The notes beneath the pieces were generated by a model. The model was not told the origin of the DNA and searched no databases. It was given only the letters and a program-made list of their open reading frames with translations. The translations under genes and the position numbers were made by a program. 64,000 nt of DNA from Hydractinia symbiolongicarpus (lineage: Eukaryota > Cnidaria > Hydrozoa > Anthoathecata > Hydractiniidae). Shown here one piece after another: positions 1 through 14,304 of the stretch. Within the stretch, counting starts at the first letter, position 1. Each line of letters opens with the position of its first letter. The stretch spans positions 1,986,001 through 2,050,000 of the forward strand of contig NC_079884.1 in NCBI RefSeq assembly GCF_029227915.1, read 5' to 3'.

Positions 1-519
1 AAAGTCCAAAATAGGTTCAATTAGGTCCCACAGTTAATCGTTTCACAGTTAAAAGCGATACAACTTAGTAGTATCGGAAAAATATCATTAAATACATGTT
101 GGTACGAATATGTGACGCAACCGTTGTAACTTAACCGGACTGATTCTGTCAGAAATTCAAGGAAATGTAGTTTTTGAAACTGTCTCTATTTCTTCAGCGC
201 GCGCTAGCGGCTAGGAGTGGTCCCATTGTAAAAATGACTTACTTATCTACACTTTCAAATAGAGCGCTACAACAGCGCCCAGTCTAATCACTGAGTTCCA
301 GCAATCATGTCAAATTAAGAAGAATGTTAGTTTTCGGAGTCCAATTGGCTCATTTATCACATTTAGGATGTCAAAGTCCAAAATAAGTCCAATTAAGTCC
401 CACAGTCAATCGTTTCACTGTTAAAAGCGGTACAACTTAGAAATATCGGAAAACATCACTAAATACATGTTGGTACGAATATGTGACGCAACCGTTGTAA
501 CTTCAACGGATTGATACCA

Positions 520-3500
520 CTAGAAAGTCAATCAAATACAGTTTTTGAAACTGTTTCCATTTCTTCAGCGCGCGCTAACGGCTAGGATTGGTCCCACAGT
601 AAAAAATGACTTACTTATCTACACTTTCAAAAAAAGCGCTACCACAGCGTTCTGCGTAATCGTTGAGTTCCAGCAATCATGTCACATTAAGAAGAGTGTT
701 ATTTCTTGGAGTCCAATTGTTTCATTTATCACATTTTGGAGGTCAAAGTCTATAATCTGTTCAATTAAGTCCCACAGTCAATCGTTTCACTGTTAAAAGC
801 GATACAACTTAGTAATATCGGAAAAATATCACTAAATACATGTTGGTACGAATATGTGACGCAACCGTTGTAACTCAAGCGGACTGATTCTGTCAGAAAG
901 TCAAGGAAATGTAGTTTTTGAAACTGTCTCTATTTCTACAGCGCGCGCTAACGGCTAGGATTGGTCCCATTGTAAAAATGACTTACTTATCTACACTTTC
1001 AAGTAAAGCGCTACCACAGCACCCAGTGTAAACGCTCAGTTCCAGCAATCATGTCAAATTAAGAAGAATGATTTTTCTTGGAGTCCAATTGTCTCATTAA
1101 TCACACTTAGGAGGTCAAAGTCCAAAATAAGTCCAACTAGGTCCCACAGTCAATTGTTTCACCGTTAAAGCGATACAACTTAGTAATATCGGAAAAACAT
1201 CACTAAATACATGTTGGTACGAATATGTGACGCAACCGTTGTAACTTCAACGGATTGATACCACTAGAAAGTCAATCAAATACAGTTTTTGAAACTGTTT
1301 CCATTTCTTCAGCGCGCGCTAACGGCTAGGATTGGTCCCACAGTAAAAAATGACTTACTTATCTACACTTTCAAAAAAAGCGCTACCACAGCGCCCAGTG
1401 TAATCGCTGAGTTCCAGCAATCATGTCGAATTAAGAACAATGTTATTTCTTGGAGCCAAATTGGCTTATTTATCACATTTAGGAGGTCAAAGTCCAAAAT
1501 AAGTTTAATTAAGTCCCACAGTCAAACTTTTCACTGTTACAAGCGATACAACTTAGTAATATCGGAAAATATCACTAAATACATGTTGGTACGAATATGT
1601 GACGCAACCGTTGTAACTCAAGCGGACTGATTCTGTCAGAAAGTCAAGGAAATGTAGTTTTTGAAACTGTCTCTATTTCTACAGCGCGCGCTAACGGCTA
1701 GGATTGGTCCCATTGTAAAAATGACTTACTTGTCTACACTTTCAAGTAAAGCGCTACCACAGCACCCAGTGTAATCGCTCAGTTCCAGCAATCATGTCAA
1801 ATTAAGAAGAATGTCAGTTTTCGGAGTCCAATTGGCTCATTTGTCACATTTATAACGTCAAAGTCAAAATAAATCCAACTAGGTCCCACAGTCAATCGTT
1901 TCACCGTTACAAGCGATACAACTTAGTAATGTCGGAAAATATCACTAAATACATGTTGGTACGACTATGTGATGCAAACGTTGTAACTCAAACGGAGTGA
2001 TACCGCTAGAAAGTCAATGAAATGTAGTTTTTGAAACTTTTTCTATTTCTTTAGCGCGCGCTAACGCCTAGGATTGGTCCCAGTGTAAAAAATGACTTAC
2101 TTATCTACACTTTCAAGTAAAGCGCTACCACAGCGCCCAGTGTAATCGCTGAGTTCCAGCAATCATGTCAAATTAAGAAGAATGCTTTTTCTTGGAGTCC
2201 AATTGTCTCATTAATCACACTTAGGAGGTCAAAGTCCAAAATAAGTTCAATTAAGTCCCACAGTCAATCGTTTCACTGTTAAAGCGGTACAACTTAGAAA
2301 TATCGGAAAAACATCACTAAATACATGTTGGTGCGAATATGTGACGCAACCGTTGTAACTTCAACGGATTGATACCACTAGAAAGTCAATGAAATAGAGT
2401 TTTTGAAACTGTTTCCATTTCTTTAGCGCGCACTAACGCCTAGGATTGGTCCCATTGTAAAAAATGACTTACTTATCTACACTTTCAAGTAAAGCGCTAC
2501 CACAGCGCCCAGTGTAATCGCTGAGTTCCAGCAATCATGTCAAATTAAGAAGAATGCTTTTTCTTGGAGTCCAATTGTCTCATTAATCACACTTAGGAGG
2601 TCAAAGTCCAAAATAAGTTCAATTAAGTCCCACAGTCAATCGTTTCACTGTTAAAAGCGGTACAACTTAGAATTATCGGAAAAACATCACTAAATACATG
2701 TTGGTGCGAATATGTGACGCAACCGTTGTAACTTCAACGGATTGATACCACTAGAAAGTCAAGGAAATAGAGTTTTTGAAACTGTCTCTATTTCTTCAGC
2801 GGGCGCTGATGGTTACGATTGGTCCCACAGTACAAATGACTTACTTATCTACACTTTTAAATAAAGCGCTACCACAGCGCTCTGTGTAATCGTTGAGTTC
2901 CAGCAATCATGTCAAATTAAGAAGAGTGTTATTTCTTGGAGTCCAATTGTCTTATTTATCTCACTTTGAAGGTCAAAGACTAAAATCTGTTCAATTAAGT
3001 CCCACAGTCAATCGTTTCACTGTTAAAAACGATGCAACCTAGTATTATCAGAAAATTATCGCCAAATACATGTTGGTACGAACATGTGACGCAACGGTTG
3101 TAACTCAACCGGATTGATACCACTAGAAAGTCAAGGAAATGTAGTTTTTGAAACTGTTTCCATTTCTTCAGCGCGCGCTAACGGCTAGGATTGGTCCCAC
3201 AGTAAAAAATGACTTACTTATCTACACTTTCAAAAAAAGCGCTACCACAGCGTTCTGCGTAATCGTTGAGTTCCAGCAATCATGTCACATTAAGAAGAGT
3301 GTTATTTCTTGGAGTCCAATTGTTTCATTTATCAAATTTTGGAGGTCAAAGTCTATAATCTGTTCAATTAAGTCCCACAGTCAATCGTTTCACTGTTAAA
3401 AGCGATACAACTTAGTAATATCGGAAAAATATCACTAAATACATGTTGGTACGAATATGTGACGCAACCGTTGTAACTCAAGCGGACTGATTCTGTCAGA

Positions 3501-3828
3501 AAGTCAAGGAAATGTAGTTTTTGAAACTGTCTCTATTTCTACAGCGCGCGCTAACGGCTAGGATTGGTCCCATTGTAAAAATGACTTACTTATCTACACT
3601 TTCAAGTAAAGCGCTACCACAGCACCCAGTGTAATCGCTCAGTTCCAGCAATCATGTCAAATTAAGATGAATGCTTTTTCTTGGAGTCCAATTGTCTCAT
3701 TAATCACACTTAGGAGGTCAAAGTCCAAAATAAGTCCAACTAGGTCCCACAGTCAATTGTTTCACCGTTAAAGCGATACAACTTAGTAATATCGGAAAAA
3801 CATCACTAAATACATGTTGGTATTAATA
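520..3828 (+). repeat. Satellite blocks recurring at a 2,603-bp offset (7 monomers)
   Basis: A segment of about 700 bp at 520-1225 is repeated with very few differences at 3123-3828, seven monomers away. Shared diagnostics include the CGTTCTGCGTAATCG variant and the run TATTTCTACAGCG. The copies diverge near 1225/3828, where the second has TTGGTATTAATATG instead of TTGGTACGAATATG. The intervening monomers are not duplicated, so this is a block copy rather than a regular array. Confidence 0.8.
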
Positions 3829-6755
3829 TGTGACGCAACCGTTGTATCTCAAACGGATTGATACCGCTAGAAAGTCAATGAAATGTAGTTTTTGAAACCG
3901 TTTTCATTTCTTCAGCGCTCGTTAACGGCTAGGATTGGTACCACAGTAAAAAATGGATTACTTATCTACACTTTCAAATAAAGCGCTACAACAGCGCTCT
4001 GTGTAATCGTTGAGTTCCAGCAATCATGTCAAATTAAGAAGAGTGTTATTTCTTGGAGTCCAATTGTTTCATTTATCACATTTTGGAGGTCAAAGTCTAT
4101 AATCTGTTCAATAAAGCCCCACAGTCAATCGTTTCACTGTTAAAAGCGATACAATTTAGCAATATCTAAAAAGTATCACTAAATACATGTTGATACGAAT
4201 GTGTGACGCAACTGTTGCAACTCAAACGGATTAATACCGGTAGAAAGTCAATGAAATGTAGTTTTTGAAACTGTTTTTACTTCTTCAGTTCGCACTAACG
4301 GCTAGGACTGGTACCACAGGAAAAAATGGCTTATTTATTTTATTTCTTTAATAAAGCGCTACCACAGCGCCCAGTGTAATCGCAGAGTCCCAGTAATCAT
4401 GTCAAATTAAGAGGAATGTTACTTCTTGGAGTCCAATTGGCTCATATGTCGCATCTATAACGTGAAAGTTCAAAATAAGTTCAATTAGGTCCCACAGTTA
4501 ATCGTTTCACTGTTAAAAGCGATGCAACTTAGTAATATCGGAAAAATGTCACTAAATACATGTTGGTACGAATATGTGGCGCAACTGTTGTAACTCAACC
4601 GGACTGATTCTGTCAGAAAGGCAAGGAAATGTAGTTTTTGAAATTGTCTCTATTTCTTCAGCGCGCGCTAACGGCTACGATTGGTCCCACAGTTTAAAAT
4701 GACTTATTTATTTTATTTCTTTAATAAAGCGCTACCACAGCGCCCAGTGTAATCACTGAGATCCAGCAATCATGTCAAATTAAGAGAATGTTAGTTTTCG
4801 GAGTCCAATTGGCTCATTTATCACATTTAGGATGTCAAAGTCCAAAATAGGTCCAATTAAGTCCCACAGTCAATCGTTTTACTGTTAAAAGCGGTACAAC
4901 TTAGAAATATCGGAAAAACATCACTAAATACATGTTGGTACGAATATGTGACGCAACCGTTGTAACTTCAACGGATTGATACCACTAGAAAGTCAATCAA
5001 ATACAGTTTTTGAAACTGTTTCCATTTCTTCAGCGCGCGCTAACGGCTAGGATTGGTCCCACAGTAAAAAATGACTTACTTATCTACACTTTCAAAAAAA
5101 GCGCTACCACAGCGCCCAGTGTAATCGCTGAGTTCCAGCAATCATGTCGAATTAAGAACAATGTTATTTCTTGGAGTCCAATTGGCTTATTTATCACATT
5201 TAGGAGGTCAAAGTCCAAAATAAGTTTAATTAAGTCCCACAGTCAAACTTTTCACTGTTACAAGCGATACAACTTAGTAATATCGGAAAATATCACTAAA
5301 TACATGTTGGTACGAATATGTGACGCAACCGTTGTAACTCAAGCGGACTGATTCTGTCAGAAAGTCAAGGAAATGTAGTTTTTGAAACTGTCTCTATTTC
5401 TACAGCGCGCGCTAACGGCTAGGATTGGTCCCATTGTAAAAATGACTTACTTGTCTACACTTTCAAGTAAAGCGCTACCACAGCACCCAGTGTAATCGCT
5501 CAGTTCCAGCAATCATGTCAAATTAAGAAGAATGTCAGTTTTCGGAGTCCAATTGGCTCATTTGTCACATATATAACGTCAAAGTCAAAATAAATCCAAC
5601 TAGGTCCCACAGTCAATCGTTTCACCGTTACAAGCGATACAACTTAGTAATGTCGGAAAATATCACTAAATACATGTTGGTACGACTATGTGATGCAAAC
5701 GTTGTAACTCAAACGGAGTGATACCGCTAGAAAGTCAATGAAATGTAGTTTTTGAAACTTTTTCTATTTCTTTAGCGCGCGCTAACGCCTAGGATTGGTC
5801 CCATTGTAAAAAATGACTTACTTATCTACACTTTCAAGTAAAGCGCTACCACAGCGCCCAGTGTAATCGCTGAGTTCCAGCAATCATGTCAAATTAAGAA
5901 GAATGCTTTTTCTTGGAGTCCAATTGTCTCATTAATCACACTTAGGAGGTCAAAGTCCAAATTAAGTTCAATTAAGTCCCACAGTCAATCGTTTCACTGT
6001 TAAAAGCGGTACAACTTAGAAATATCGGAAAAACATCACTAAATACATGTTGGTGCGAATATGTGACGCAACCGTTGTAACTTCAACGGATTGATACCAC
6101 TAGAAAGTCAATGAAATAGAGTTTTTGAAACTGTTTCCATTTCTTTAGCGCGCACTAACGCCTAGGATTGGTCCCATTGTAAAAAATGACTTACTTATCT
6201 ACACTTTCAAGTAAAGCGCTACCACAGCGCCCAGTGTAATCGCTGAGTTCCAGCAATCATGTCAAATTAAGAAGAATGCTTTTTCTTGGAGTCCAATTGT
6301 CTCATTAATCACACTTAGGAGGTCAAAGTCCAAAATAAGTTCAATTAAGTCCCACAGTCAATCGTTTCACTGTTAAAAGCGGTACAACTTAGAATTATCG
6401 GAAAAAAAATCACTAAATACATGTTGGTGCGAATATGTGACGCAACCGTTGTAACTTCAACGGATTGATACCACTAGAAAGTCAAGGAAATAGAGTTTTT
6501 TAAAATGTCTCTATTTCTTCAGCGGGCGCTGATGGTTACGATTGGTCCCACAGTACAAATGACTTACTTATCTACACTTTTAAATAAAGCGCTACCACAG
6601 CGCTCTGTGTAATCGTTGAGTTCCAGCAATCATGTCAAATTAAGAAGAGTGTTATTTCTTGGAGTCCAATTGTCTTATTTATCTCACTTTGAAGGTCAAA
6701 GACTAAAATCTGTTCAATTAAGTCCCACAGTCAATCGTTTCACTGTTAAAAACGA
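1190..6755 (+). repeat. Satellite blocks recurring at a 3,721-bp offset (10 monomers)
   Basis: A block of about 1.84 kb (five monomers) at 1190-3033 reappears at 4911-6755. Shared rare variants include CAGTCAAACTTTTCACTG, GCGCACTAACGCC and CAGCGGGCGCTGATGG. Before 1190/4911 and after 3033/6755 the alignment breaks, so only half of the ten-monomer interval is shared. The block overlaps the 2,603-bp-offset copy, showing layered rounds of duplication. Confidence 0.8.
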
Positions 6756-6854
6756 TACAACTTAGTAATGTCGGAAAATATCACTAAATACATGTTGGTA
6801 CGACTATGCGATGCAACCGTTGTGACTCAAACGGACTGATACCGCTAGAAAGTC

Positions 6855-9770
6855 AAGGAAATGTAGTTTTTGAAATTGTCTCTATTTCTTCAGCGCGCGC
6901 TAACGGCTACGATTGGTCCCACAGTACAAAATGACTTATTTATTTTATTTTTTTAATAAAGCGCTACCACAGCGCCCAGTGTAATCGCAGAGTTCCAGCA
7001 ATAAGCTCAAATTAAGAAGAATGTTAGTTTTCGGAGTCCAATTGGCTCATTTGTCACATTTAAAACGTCAAAGTCAAAATAAGTCCAACTAGGTCCCACA
7101 GTCGATCGTTTCACCGTTAAAAGCGATACAACTTAGTAATATCGGAAAAATATCACTAAATACATGTTGGTACGTATATGTGACGCAACCGTTGTAACTC
7201 AAACGGATTGATACCGCTAGAAAGTCAATGAAATGTAGTTTTTGAAACTGTTTCCATTTCTTCATCGCGCGTTAACGGCTAGGATTGGTACCACAGTAAA
7301 AAATGGATTACTTATCTACACTTTCAAATAAAGCGCTACAACAGAGCCCAGTGTAATCGCTGAGCTCCAGCAATCATGTCGAATTAAGAACATAGTTATT
7401 TCTTGGAGTCCAATTGGCTCATTTATCACATTTAGGAGGTCAAAGTCCAAAATAAGTTTAATTAAGTCCCACAGTCAATCGTTTCACTGTTACAAGCGAT
7501 GCAACTTAGTAATGTCGGAAAATATCACTAAATACATGTTGGTACGACTATGTGATGCAACCGTTGTAACTGAAACGGACTGATACCGCTAGAAAGTCAA
7601 TGAAAGGTAGTTTTTGAAACTGTTTCTATTTCTTTAGCACGCGCTAACGCCTAGGATTGGCCCCATTGTAAAAAATGACTTCCTTATCTACACTTTCAAG
7701 TAAAGCGCTACCACAGCACCCAGTGTAATCGCTGAGTTCCAGCAATTATGTCAAATTAAGAAGAATGCTTTTCCTTGGAGTCCAATTGTCTCATTAATCA
7801 CACTTAGGAGGTCAAAGTCCAAAATAAGTTCAATTAAGTCCCACAGTCAATCGTTTCACTGTTAAAAGCGGTACAACTTAGAAATATCGGAAAAACATAA
7901 CTAAATACATGTTGGTACGAATATGCGACGCAACCGTTGTAACTTCAACGGATTGATACCACTAGAAAGTCAATGAAATAGAGTTTTTGAAACTGTTTCC
8001 ACATCTTCAGCGTGCGCTAACGGCTAAGATTGGTCCCACTGTAAAAAATGACTTACTTATCTACACTTTAAAATAAAGCGCTACCACAGCGCTCTGTGTA
8101 ATCGTTGAGTTCCAGCAATCATGTCAAATTAAGAAGAGTGTTATTTCTTGGAGTCCAATGGTCTTATTTATCTCATTTAGGAGGTCAAAGTCTAAAATCT
8201 GTTCAATTAAGTCTCACAGTCAATCGTTTCACTGTTAAAAACGATGCAACCTAGTATTATCAGAAAATTATCGCCAAATACATGTTGGTACGAACATGTG
8301 ACGCAACGGTTGTAACTCAACCGGGTTGATACCACTAGAAAGTCAAGGAAATATAGTTTTTGAAATTGTCTCTATTTCTTCAGCGCGCGCTAAAGGCTAC
8401 GATTGGTCCCACAGTACAAAATGACTTATTTATTTTATTTTTTTAATAAAGAGCTACCACAGCGCCCAGTGTAATCGCATAGTTCCAGCAATAAGCTCAA
8501 ATTAAGAAGAATGTTAGTTTTCGGAGTCCAATTGGCTCATTTGTCACATTTATAACGTCAAAGTCAAAATAAGTCCAACTAGGTCCCACAGTCAATCGTT
8601 TCACCGTTAAAAGCGATACAACTTAGTAATATCGGAAAAATATCACTAAATACATGTTGGTACGTATATGTGACGCAACCGTTGTAACTCAAACGGATTG
8701 ATACCGCTAGAACGTCAATGAAATGTAGTTTTTGAAACTGTTTCCATTTTTTCAGCGCGCGTTAACGGCTAGGATTGGTACCACAGTAAAAAATGGATTA
8801 CTTATCTACACTTTCAAATAAAGCGCTACAACAGAGCCCAGTGTAATCGCTGAGCTCCAGCAATCATGTCGAATTAAGAACAATGTTATTTCTCGGAGTC
8901 CAATTGGCTCATTTATCACATTTAGGAGGTCAAAGTCCAAAATAAGATTAATTAAGTCCCACAGTCAATCGTTTCACTGTTACAAGCGATACAACTTAGT
9001 AATGTCGGAAAATATCACTAAATACATGTTGGTACGACTATGTGATGCAATCGTTGTAACTCAAACGGACTGATACCGCTAGAAAGTCAATGAAATGTAG
9101 TTTTTAAAACTGTTTCTATTTATTTAGCGCGCGCTAACGCCTAGGATTGGCCCCATTGTAAAAAATTACTTACTTATCTACACTTTCAAGTAAAGCGCTA
9201 CCACAGCACCCAGTGTAATCGCTGAGTTCCAGCAATCATGTCAAATTAAGAAGAATGCTTTTCCTTGGAGTCCAATTGTCTCATTAATCACACTTAGGAG
9301 GTCAAAGTCCAAAATAAGCTCAATTAAGTCCCACAGTCAATCGTTTCACTGTTAAAAGCGGTACAACTTAGAAATATCGGAAAAACATAACTAAATACAT
9401 GTTGGTACGAATATGTGACGCAGCCGTTGTAACTTCAACGGATTGATACCACTAGAAAGTCAATGAAATAGAGTTTTTGAAACTGTTTCCATTTCTTCAG
9501 CGCGCGTTAACGGCTAAGATTGGTCCCACTGTAAAAAATGACTTACTTATCTACACTTTCAAATAAAGCGCTACCACAGCGCTCTGTGTAATCGTTGAGT
9601 TCCAGCAATCATGTCAAATTAAGAAGAGTGTTATTTCTTGGAGTCCCATTGTCTCATTTATCACATTTTGGAGGTCAAAGTCTAAAATCTGTTCAATTAA
9701 GTCCCACAGTCAATCGTTTCACTGTTAAAAGCGATGCAACCTAGTATTATCAGAAAATTATCGCCAAATA
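6855..9770 (+). repeat. Higher-order repeat, 4 monomers, ~1.49 kb, two copies
   Basis: Copy 1 (about 6855-8343) and copy 2 (about 8344-9770) share ordered variants: CAGCAATAAGCTCAAATT (6997, 8485), TACGTATATGTGACG, GCTGAGCTCCAGCAATC (7350, 8840) and CTTTTCCTTGGAGTCC. All lie 1,488-1,490 bp apart. Copy 2 decays toward its right end, where it runs into the next higher-order unit. Confidence 0.85.
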
Positions 9771-12700
9771 TATGTTGGTACAAATATGTGATGCAATCGT
9801 TGTAATTCAACTGGATTGATACTGTTAGAAAGACAATGAAATGTAGTTTTTGAAACTGTCTCGATTTATTCAGCGCGCTAACGGCTACAATTAGTCCCAC
9901 AGTTCAAAATGACTAATTTATCCAAATTTTTTAATAAAGCGCTCCCACGCTGCCTAGTGTAAGCGCTGAGTTCCAGCAATCATGTCAAATTAAGAAGAAT
10001 GCTTTCTCTTGGAGCCAATTGTCTCATTAATCACACTTAGGAGGTCGAAGTCCAAAATAAGTTCAATTAAGTCCCACAGTCAATCGTTTCACTGTTAAAA
10101 GCGGTACAACTTAGAAATATCGGAAAAACATCACTAAATACATGTTGGTGCGAATATGTGACGCAACCGTTGTAACTTCAACGGATTGATACCACTAGAA
10201 AGTCAATGAAATAGAGTTTTTGAAACTGTTTCAATTTCTTCAGCGCGCTAACGGCTAGGATTGGTCCCACAGTAAAAAATGACTTACTTATCTACACTTT
10301 TAAATGAAGCGCTACCACAGCGCTCTGTGTAATCCTTGAGTTCCAGCAATCATGTCAAATTAAAAAGAGTGTTATTTCTTGGAGTCAAATTGTCTTATTT
10401 ATCTCATTTTGAAGGTCAAAGTCTAAAATCTGTTCAATTAAGTCCCACAGTCAATCGTTTCACTGTTAAAAGCGATGCAACCTAGTATTATCAGAAAATT
10501 ATCGCCAAATACATGTTGGTACGAACATGTGACGCAACGGTTGTAACTCAAACGGATTGGTACCACTAGAAAGTCAAGGAAATAGAGTTTTTGAAACTGT
10601 CTCTATTTCTTCAGCGGGCGCTGACGGTTACGATTGGTCCCACAGTACAAATGACTTACTTATCTACACTTTCAAATAAAGCGCTACCACAGCGCCCAGT
10701 GTAATCGCTGAGTTCCAGCAATCATGTCAAATTAAGAAGAATGTTATTTCTTGGAGTCCAATTATCTCATATATCACATTTAGGAGGTCAAAGTCCACAA
10801 TCAGTTCAATTAAGTCCCACAGTCAATCGTTTCACTGTTATAAGCGATACAACTTAGTAATATCGGAAAAATATCACTAACTACATGTTGGTACGAATAT
10901 GTGACGCAACCGTTGTAACTCAAACGGATTGATACCGTGAAAAATTCAATGAAATGTAGTTTTTGAAATTGTCTCTATTTCTTCAGCGCACGCTAAACGG
11001 CTACTATTGGTCCCACAATGAAAAATGTCTTATTTGTCTAAATTCTTTAATAAAGCGCTACCACAGCGCCAAGTGTAATCGCAGAGTTCCAGCAATCAGG
11101 TCAAATTGAAAAGAATGTTGTTTCTTGGAGTCCAATTGGCTCATTTATCACATTTAGGAGATCAGAGTCCAAAATAAATTTAATTAAGTCCCACAGTCAA
11201 TCGTTTCACTGTTACAAGCGATACAACTTAGTATTATCGGAAAATATCACTAAATACATGTTGGTACGAATATGTGACGCAACCGTTGTAACTCAAACGG
11301 ATTGATACCGCTAGGAAGTCAATGAAATGTAGTTTTTGAACCTGTTTCCATTTCTTCAGCGCGCGCTAGCGGCTAGGATTGGTCCCATAGTAAAAAATGA
11401 CTTACTCGTCTACACTTTTAAATAAAGCGGTACCACAGCGCCCAGTGTAATCGCTGAGTTCCAGCAATCATGTCAAATTAAGAAGAATGTTACTTCTTGG
11501 AGTCCAATTGTCTCATTTATCCCATTTAGGAGGTCAAAGTCCAATTTAAGTTCAATTAAGTCCCACAGTCAATAGTTTCACTGTTAAAAGCGATGCAACC
11601 TAGAATTATCAGAAAAATATCGCTAAATACATGTTGGTGCGAATATGTGACGAGACCTTTGTAACTCAACCGGACTGATACTGTTAGAAAGACAATGAAA
11701 TGTAGTTTTTAAAACTGTTTCTATTTCTTTAGCGCGCGCTAACGCCTAGGATTGGCCCCATTGTAAAAAATGACTTACTTATCTACACTTTCAAGTAAAG
11801 CGCTACCACAGCACCCAGTGTAATCGCTGAGTTCCAGCAATCATGTCAAATTAAGAAGAATGCTTTTCCTTGGAGTCCAATTGTCTCATTAATCACACTT
11901 AGGAGGTCAAAGTCCAAAATAAGCTCAATTAAGTCCCACAGTCAATCGTTTCACTGTTAAAAGCGGTACAACTTAGAAATATCGGAAAAACATAACTAAA
12001 TACATGTTGGTACGAATATGTGACGCAGCCGTTGTAACTTCAACGGATTGATATCACTAGAAAGTCAATGAAATAGAGTTTTTGAAACTGTTTCCATTTC
12101 TTCAGGGCGCGTTAACGGCTAAGATTGGTCCCACTGTAAAAAATGACTTACTTATCAACACTTTCAAATAAAGCGCTACCACAGCGCTCTGTGTAATCGT
12201 TGAGTTCCAGCAATCATGTCAAATTAAGAAGAGTGTTATTTCTTGGAGTCCCATTGTCTCATTTATCACATTTTGGAGGTCAAAGTCTAAAATCTGTTCA
12301 ATTAAGTCCCACAGTCAATCGTTTCACTGTTAAAAGCGATGCAACCTAGTATTATCAGAAAATTATCGCCAAATATATGTTGGTACAAATATGTGATGCA
12401 ATCGTTGTAATTAAACTGGATTGATACTGTTAGAAAGACAATGAAATGTAGTTTTTGAAACTGTCTCGATTTATTCAGCGCGCGCTAACGGCTACAATTA
12501 GTCCCACAGTTCAAAATGACTAATTTATCCAAATTTTTTAATAAAGCGCTCCCACGCTGCCTAGTGTAAGCGCTGAGTTCCAGCAATCATGTCAAATTAA
12601 GAAGAATGCTTTCTCTTGGAGTCCAATTGTCTCATTAATCACACTTAGGAGGTCAAAGTCCAAAATAAGTTCAATTAAGTCCCACAGTCAATCGTTTCAC

Positions 12701-14304
12701 TGTTAAAAGCGGTACAACTTAGAAATATCGGAAAAACATCACTAAATACATGTTGGTGCGAATATGTGACGCAACCGTTGTAACTTCAACGGATTGATAC
12801 CACTAGAAAGTCAATGAAATAGAGTTTTTGAAACTGTTTCAATTTCTTCAGCGCGCTAACGGCTAGGATTGGTCCCACAGTAAAAAATGACTTACTTATC
12901 TACACTTTTAAATGAAGCGCTACCACAGCGCTCTGTGTAATCCTTGAGTTCCAGCAATCATGTCAAATTAAAAAGAGTGTTATTTCTTGGAGTCAAATTG
13001 TCTTATTTATCTCATTTTGAAGGTCAAAGTCTAAAATCTGTTCAATTAAGTCCCACAGTCAATCGTTTCACTGTTAAAAGCGATGCAACCTAGTATTATC
13101 AGAAAATTATCGCCAAATACATGTTGGTACGAACATGTGACGCAACGGTTGTAACTCAAACGGATTGGTACCACTAGAAAGTCAAGGAAATAGAGTTTTT
13201 GAAACTTTCTCTATTTCTTCAGCGGGCGCTGACGGTTACGATTGGTCCCACAGTACAAATGACTTACTTATCTACACTTTCAAATAAAGCGCTACCACAG
13301 CGCCCAGTGTAATCGCTGAGTTCCAGCAATCATGTCAAATTAAGAAGAATGTTATTTCTTGGAGTCCAATTATCTCATATATCACATTTAGGAGGTCAAA
13401 GTCCACAATCAGTTCAATTAAGTCCCACAGTCAATCGTTTCACTGTTATAAGCGATACAACTTAGTAATATCGGAAAAATATCACTAACTACATGTTGGT
13501 ACGAATATGTGACGCAACCGTTGTAACTCAAACGGATTGATACCGTGAAAAATTCAATGAAATGTAGTTTTTGAAATTGTCTCTATTTCTTCAGCGCACG
13601 CTAAACGGCTACTATTGGTCCCACAATGAAAAATGTCTTATTTGTCTAAATTCTTTAATAAAGCGCTACCACAGCGCCCAGTGTAATCGCAGAGTTCCAG
13701 CAATCAGGTCAAATTGAAAAGAATGTTGTTTCTTGGAGTCCAATTGGCTCATTTATCACATTTAGGAGATCAAAGTCCAAAATAAATTTAATTAAGTCCC
13801 ACAGTCAATCGTTTCACTGTTACAAGCGATACAACTTAGTATTATCGGAAAATATCACTAAATACATGTTGGTACGAATATGTGACGCAACCGTTGTAAC
13901 TCAAACGGATTGATACCGCTAGGAAGTCAATGAAATGTAGTTTTTGAACCTGTTTCCATTTCTTCAGCGCGCGCTAGCGGCTAGGATTGGTCCCATAGTA
14001 AAAAATGACTTACTCATCTACACTTTTAAATAAAGCGGTACCACAGCGCCCAGTGTAATCGCTGAGTTCCAGCAATCATGTCAAATTAAGAAGAATGTTA
14101 CTTCTTGGAGTCCAATTGTCTCATTTATCCCATTTAGGAGGTCAAAGTCCAATTTAAGTTCAATTAAGTCCCACAGTCAATCGTTTCACTGTTAAAAGCG
14201 ATGCAACCTAGAATTATCAGAAAAATATCGCTAAATACATGTTGGTACGAATATGTGACGAGACCTTTGTAACTCAACCGGACTGATACTGTTAGAAAGA
14301 CAAT
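9095..14304 (+). repeat. Higher-order repeat, 7 monomers, ~2.605 kb, two copies
   Basis: The copies are about 9095-11699 and 11700-14304. Diagnostics in the same order include TTTTTAAAACTGTTTCTATT (9114, 11705), CAAATATGTGATGCAATCG (9781, 12386), a monomer with GCTAAACGGCTACTATTGG (10,990, 13,598) and GACGAGACCTTTGTAAC near each right end. The unit is about 7 x 372 bp. Divergence between copies is low, a few changes per monomer. Confidence 0.88.

Noticed and set aside
545-5351. Repeated 83- and 113-codon open frames in the satellite (MKLFPFLQRALTAR-like)
   Set aside because: They arise because the monomer is near 372 bp, a multiple of three. They are broken in most monomers and have no domain or codon signature.
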